From: an uncultured Gemmatimonadales bacterium
Lineage (GTDB): Bacteria; Gemmatimonadota; Gemmatimonadetes; Longimicrobiales; Gaopeijiaceae
NCBI GenBank assembly: GCA_937919655.1
Contig: CALFPJ010000079.1
Location: forward strand, 1 to 64,000
Length of the DNA: 64,000 nt
Reading direction: 5' to 3'
Shown here piece by piece: positions 60,974 to 64,000 of this stretch. Numbering within the stretch: the stretch's first letter is position 1; each line of letters begins with the position of its first letter. The translations under genes and the position numbers were made by a program. Below the pieces are notes generated by a model. The model did not search any database. It worked only from the letters and a program-made list of their open reading frames with translations, and had not been told where the DNA came from.

Positions 60974-61299
60974 AGACCAAGTCTAACCGTTCCGGTAGCG
61001 GCCGATCCAGTTCATCACCAAGTCATACCCGAAATGAGCGCGATCTCGTGACCAGAGGTAGGGGCTGAGAGGCGAACGCGGCACACATCGTGCATTCGGA
61101 GGCTCTCGCGGAGGGTGTCCTCCGCGGACGGCCTCGTTGGGTTGCCGTCTACGGTGCCACACGGCTGAAAAGAGAGGGGAGGATGAGTCGGTTGCTGCTC
61201 ACTGGAGACCAGCGGTATGTTCGGGGGTTCGCGACCGCGCCGCCGGCATCGTTGCCATTGGCGCAGTACGCACCCCCACTACCTCGCGCTTTGGATTCT
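60974..61299. other. Intergenic region between the coiled-coil protein gene and murA
   Basis: 326 bases between divergent genes. In-frame codons continue upstream of the murA family start to 61090, and an ATG at 61183 with a strong AGGGG-type purine tract would add 39 residues to MurA. No clear promoter, terminator or RNA gene was found. Confidence 0.4.
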
Positions 61300-62589
61300 A
61301 TGGGGACTTTTGCGGTCGAAGGTGGACTTCGACTTCAGGGCCGAATCCGGCCCGCCGGCAACAAGAATGCAGCGCTTCCGTGTCTCGCTGCCACTGTGCT
61401 CTGTGAGGAGCCAGTGACGCTGCATAATATACCCCGCATCCGGGACGTCCTGACGTTCCTCGAGATTGTGTCCTCTCTCGGGGCTGACGTCCGCTGGGAC
61501 GCAGAGAACACCGTGACCGTCGATGCCGCTAATGTGGCGACTGACGAGGTTAACCGGGATCTCGCTGAGCGCATCCGCGCGTCGCTGTTGCTGGCTGGAC
61601 CGCTGCTCGCGCGCTTCGGCCACGTGCGGCTGCCACCGCCCGGAGGCGACGTGATCGGGCGCCGGCGCATGGACACCCATTTCCTCGCGTTTGAGGCACT
61701 TGGGGCGACGGTCACGTTGAACGGTGGCTTTACCATCGCCGCTGATCGGCTCGTAGGTGCCGACATGTTCCTGGATGAGCCGTCGGTGACCGGCAGCGAG
61801 AACGCGATCATGGCGGCGGTCCGGGCAGAGGGTCTGACCCGGATCCGGAATACGGCATCTGAGCCGCATGTTCAGGATCTTTGTCACCTCCTTAACGCGA
61901 TGGGGGCCAACATTCAAGGAATCGGTACCCACATCCTGGAAATCGAAGGGGTGAAGCGTCTAAACGGTGCTGAGTTCACCATCGGTGCCGATCACATCGA
62001 GACTGGCTCGTTCATCGGCCTCGCAGCCGTAACCGGCAGTGATCTTACGGTCGAAGGGGCCCCGGTGGAGCACTTGGACTCTACGCTGCTCGGCTTCCGC
62101 CGCCTGGGCATCCATTGCGAAATTGATGGCACTGACCTGCACGTGAAGGGCGCCGAGTCCCACGTGATCCGACAGGACGCATTCGGCCACGTCCCGAAGC
62201 TTGATGACGGGCCTTGGCCCGCGTTCCCGGCAGACCTCACTTCGATCGCGATTGTGGCAGCCACACAGTGCAAAGGCACGGTGCTCGTCCACGAGAAGAT
62301 GTTCGAGTCGCGCATGTATTTCACCGACAAACTGGTGGGAATGGGCGCGTCGATCATCCTGTGCGATCCCCACCGTGCGGTGGTGGTGGGACCGACGCCT
62401 CTCCAGGCCGGAGTTCTTGAGAGTCCGGACATTCGGGCGGGGATGGCTCTCCTGATCGCGGCGCTTGGAGCTGAAGGGACCAGTCGTATCCGCAACATCC
62501 GCCAGATCGAACGAGGATACGAGTCGATCGATACTCGACTTGGGGCGCTCGGGGCTCGGATTGAGCGAATCGATGAAGCTGCAGATTGA
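61300..62589 (+). CDS. murA: UDP-N-acetylglucosamine 1-carboxyvinyltransferase, Asp active-site form
   Basis: 429 residues. First committed step of peptidoglycan synthesis: transfers enolpyruvate to UDP-GlcNAc in the cytosol. MGTFAVEGGLRLQGRIRPAG then NKNAALPCLAATVL aligns residue for residue with the E. coli N-terminus, so 61300 is chosen; ATG 61183 has a better ribosome site and would add 39 residues. Later motifs: RRRMDTHFLAFEALGA, GSENAIMAAVRAEGLTRIRN and the C-terminal DIRAGMALLIAALGAEGTSR. At the catalytic loop PGGDVIG, Asp 117 replaces the Cys found in most bacteria. Confidence 0.96.
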   Translation: MGTFAVEGGLRLQGRIRPAGNKNAALPCLAATVLCEEPVTLHNIPRIRDVLTFLEIVSSLGADVRWDAENTVTVDAANVATDEVNRDLAERIRASLLLAGPLLARFGHVRLPPPGGDVIGRRRMDTHFLAFEALGATVTLNGGFTIAADRLVGADMFLDEPSVTGSENAIMAAVRAEGLTRIRNTASEPHVQDLCHLLNAMGANIQGIGTHILEIEGVKRLNGAEFTIGADHIETGSFIGLAAVTGSDLTVEGAPVEHLDSTLLGFRRLGIHCEIDGTDLHVKGAESHVIRQDAFGHVPKLDDGPWPAFPADLTSIAIVAATQCKGTVLVHEKMFESRMYFTDKLVGMGASIILCDPHRAVVVGPTPLQAGVLESPDIRAGMALLIAALGAEGTSRIRNIRQIERGYESIDTRLGALGARIERIDEAAD

Positions 62590-62660
62590 ATCATCCCCGC
62601 CCACAAGCCGTAGAGGTAGACGTGAGAGCGTTTCGACATAAACCGTGCTAAAGAGTTGTC

Positions 62661-63059
62661 ATGACTGAAGATATGGCAGGAGACAAGAAGGGCCCCCGCG
62701 AAAAGGTTTCGGACGGTATCAAACAGGGAATTGGGGTGCTGTCTGCCTTCAAGGAGGCCCTGGAAGAGACCATCAATGAGGCGAGGGAGCGTGGTGATCT
62801 CTCCGCTGAACGGGCCAAAGATGTCATGAAGGACGCACTCGAAAGGGCTCACTCTGCGGCAGAGGGGGCCAAAGGTCGTCTCGATCTCGTGAGCCAGAAG
62901 GAGTTCGATGGCCTCGCGGAAGTGGTTGAGGGCATCCGCGAGCGGGTCAGCGCCATGGAGGCACGGATCATTGGCACCGAAGGGGGCACCCCAGAGGGTG
63001 ATTCCGGAACAGATGCCGCAAGCGACGCGCCATCGGAGGGCGATTCCGCGCCGCAATAA
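62661..63059 (+). CDS. Phasin-like small helical protein
   Basis: 132 residues, soluble and helical. LSAFKEALEETINEARERGD and LSAERAKDVMKDALERAHSA resemble the amphipathic helices of phasin-like proteins associated with polyhydroxyalkanoate granules. A short helix with KEFDGLAEVVEGIRERVSAM follows, then an acidic Gly/Ser/Asp tail. No PHA synthase gene is in the window. Another coiled-coil protein would look similar, so the call is tentative. Confidence 0.7.
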   Translation: MTEDMAGDKKGPREKVSDGIKQGIGVLSAFKEALEETINEARERGDLSAERAKDVMKDALERAHSAAEGAKGRLDLVSQKEFDGLAEVVEGIRERVSAMEARIIGTEGGTPEGDSGTDAASDAPSEGDSAPQ

Positions 63060-63087
63060 TTGGCAGCTTCGAGTCGGTAAATGTAGG

Positions 63088-63124
63088 AGGCCTGAGACGC
63101 GAGCCTTGAGCGCGTTTCAGGCCT
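63088..63124. repeat. 14-bp hairpin after the phasin-like gene
   Basis: AGGCCTGAGACGCG (63088-63101) pairs with CGCGTTTCAGGCCT (63111-63124), with one G-U, around a 9-base loop. No T-run follows (TCCCTATATT), so it is at most a weak terminator. It overlaps the -35 of the likely rimP promoter. Confidence 0.75.
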
Positions 63125-63134
63125 TCCCTATATT
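63106..63134 (+). promoter_or_regulatory. Candidate rimP-nusA promoter
   Basis: -35 TTGAGC (63106-63111), a 17-base spacer and -10 TATATT (63129-63134). Transcription would start near 63141, leaving a leader of about 128 bases before rimP. Confidence 0.55.
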
Positions 63135-63148
63135 AGGTGGCTGGAAGT

Positions 63149-63203
63149 GCCGCCTTCGGGTGGCGTTATTGGAAGTGGGGGAGCTGTTCGCCCCCGCTTT
63201 TTT
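63149..63203 (+). terminator. rimP leader: UUCG hairpin plus intrinsic terminator
   Basis: A 6-bp stem closed by TTCG (63149-63164) is followed by a 7-bp stem (63175-63181 with 63191-63197, one G-T pair) ending in TTTTTT (63198-63203). Both lie between the promoter and the rimP start at 63269, an arrangement suited to attenuation of rimP-nusA. A further GGGGTAC/GTACCCC stem precedes the ribosome site. Confidence 0.75.
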
Positions 63204-63268
63204 GTTCGCTGTGAACTTGGGGGTACGTCGCTGCGGCGGTGTACCCCTGTTGATTGGGAGTGGATACA

Positions 63269-63760
63269 ATGCGCGCCGTTGCGGACGTCGAGCGAGGCAT
63301 TGAGATCAAGGTCGCGGACCTGGGTTTTGAGCTAGTGGAACTCCGTTGGGCGGGCAGCAGCCGGCGCCCAGTCTTGCAGTTGAGGGTCGACCGACCTGCG
63401 GAGGCCGCTGAAGAAGGCGTCAACGTAGACGACTGTGCACGCATCAGTCGGGAACTCGAGCCTTGGCTGGACGAGCACGGAGGGCTGTCAGAGCACTACG
63501 TTCTCGAAGTTTCATCACCGGGCGTGGATCGCCCGCTGGTGCGATCGACGGATTTTGAGCGTTTCCGGGGCAAGCGGATCGCTGTAGTTGGGAAAAGAGT
63601 GTTGCTCGCCCGGTCCACTCGGCTGGAGGGTGAACTCCTTGGGTTAGACAAATCGCTGGACGGAGCAGAGGCAGTTCGTCTGTGCCTGCCAGATGGCGAC
63701 GAGGTGGTGATTCCGAGATCTGAGATCCGGAAGGCTCACCTAGTCTTCACTTGGAAGTGA
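63269..63760 (+). CDS. rimP: Ribosome maturation factor RimP
   Basis: 163 residues. Assists 30S subunit maturation. The N-terminal domain has ADLGFELVELRWAGSSRRPV and VDDCARISRELEPWLDE; the diagnostic YVLEVSSPGVDRPLV motif follows, and the C-terminal SH3-like domain ends AHLVFTWK. ATG 63269 has GGGAGTGG upstream; an earlier TTG has no support. nusA follows 10 bases downstream, the usual pairing. Confidence 0.95.
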   Translation: MRAVADVERGIEIKVADLGFELVELRWAGSSRRPVLQLRVDRPAEAAEEGVNVDDCARISRELEPWLDEHGGLSEHYVLEVSSPGVDRPLVRSTDFERFRGKRIAVVGKRVLLARSTRLEGELLGLDKSLDGAEAVRLCLPDGDEVVIPRSEIRKAHLVFTWK

Positions 63761-63770
63761 GGGAGTAGAT

Positions 63771-64000
63771 ATGGCGAATGCGGCCCAGATCGTAGAGGCC
63801 TTCAGGGATGTCGCAGCGACCAAGAACTTGTCCGAAGATGAGATGACAGATCTCGTCAAGGACGGAATCTTGGCCGGCCTTGGGCGTATCTATGGTGCGA
63901 CGGTACAGGCCGAAATCGACATCGACGATGTCACCGGCGAGTTCGATATCGTGGTACTACGCCGTGTTGTCGAGGAGGTGGAAGATCCTGCGTGCGAGAT
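63771..64000 (+). CDS. nusA: Transcription termination/antitermination factor NusA (5' part, cut by window end)
   Basis: The first 76 codons are present. MANAAQIVEAFRDVAATKNL and the ILAGLGRIYGA and EFDIVVLRRVVEEVEDP segments match the NusA N-terminal RNA-polymerase-binding domain. GAGGGAG precedes the ATG. The gene continues past the window edge. Confidence 0.93.
   Translation, partial: MANAAQIVEAFRDVAATKNLSEDEMTDLVKDGILAGLGRIYGATVQAEIDIDDVTGEFDIVVLRRVVEEVEDPACE

Noticed and set aside
63098-63124. Hairpin after the phasin-like gene as a standard intrinsic terminator
   Set aside because: The stem is strong but lacks a T-run, so it is recorded only as a hairpin.

Overview
The window is a G+C-rich chromosomal segment from a Gram-negative, outer-membrane-bearing bacterium, most likely a member of Gemmatimonadota. 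This assignment is inference: no rRNA gene is present to prove it. It rests on a SusC/SusD pair, several carboxypeptidase-regulatory/TonB-plug proteins, a short Bacteroidota-like primary sigma factor, BshB1 of bacillithiol synthesis, a GlmU-like sugar nucleotidyltransferase, and a kinase with an HQLGTPLSS H-box. Gene density is high, many genes overlap by 1-11 bases, and GTG and TTG starts are common. No tRNA, rRNA, CRISPR array, phage or insertion sequence was recognised.

Layout. 1-9 kb is an accessory envelope region: a SusC/SusD pair, a di-haem oxidoreductase, a small lipoprotein, and two paralogous proteins that carry a TonB plug but no beta-barrel. At 9.06-9.67 kb lies a gene-free, strongly structured interval with a 36-37-nt inverted repeat. 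From 9.7 to 17.4 kb (minus strand) there is an exporter operon (TolC, membrane fusion protein, two MacB-type permeases, no ATPase) ending in bshB1, plus a secreted hypothetical and a creatininase-family protein. From 17.4 to 23.7 kb come a 1360-residue NtrY-like kinase, an RsbRD-like protein and a PLP decarboxylase. The proton-translocating transhydrogenase (pntA, pntA2, pntB; minus) occupies 23.7-26.6 kb and ends in a triplicated 26-bp unit. From 26.7 to 32.2 kb are comM, an EamA transporter, thpR, a coupled membrane-associated protein and an NtrX-like sigma-54 activator.

At 32.2-34.5 kb a promoter, cobalamin riboswitch, terminator and btuB form a complete B12-responsive unit. It is followed by a frameshifted matrixin-like protease, lepB and rpoD. 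From 37.4 to 45.7 kb is a core translation and envelope cluster: rplM-rpsI-rpsB-tsf-pyrH-frr-uppS-cdsA-dxr-rseP. At 45.8-47.1 kb lie a frameshifted DUF922-type protease and a third plug-like protein. The minus-strand run 50.8-47.2 kb holds a response regulator, manC, a glmU-like gene and an MBL hydrolase. The plus-strand train 51.0-59.5 kb holds a lipoprotein, serS, a histidine kinase, pcrA/uvrD and gatCAB. The last 4.5 kb carries a phospholipase C-family gene, a coiled-coil membrane protein, murA with Asp in place of the catalytic Cys, a phasin-like gene, and the rimP-nusA operon behind a leader with an intrinsic terminator; nusA runs off the end.

The strongest candidates for undescribed biology are the barrel-less TonB-plug family (two tandem copies plus a shorter relative) and the structured intergenic element at 9.06-9.67 kb. 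Secondary points are the two G-tract frameshifts in HExxH protease genes, the ATPase-less exporter coupled to bshB1, and the Asp-type MurA.
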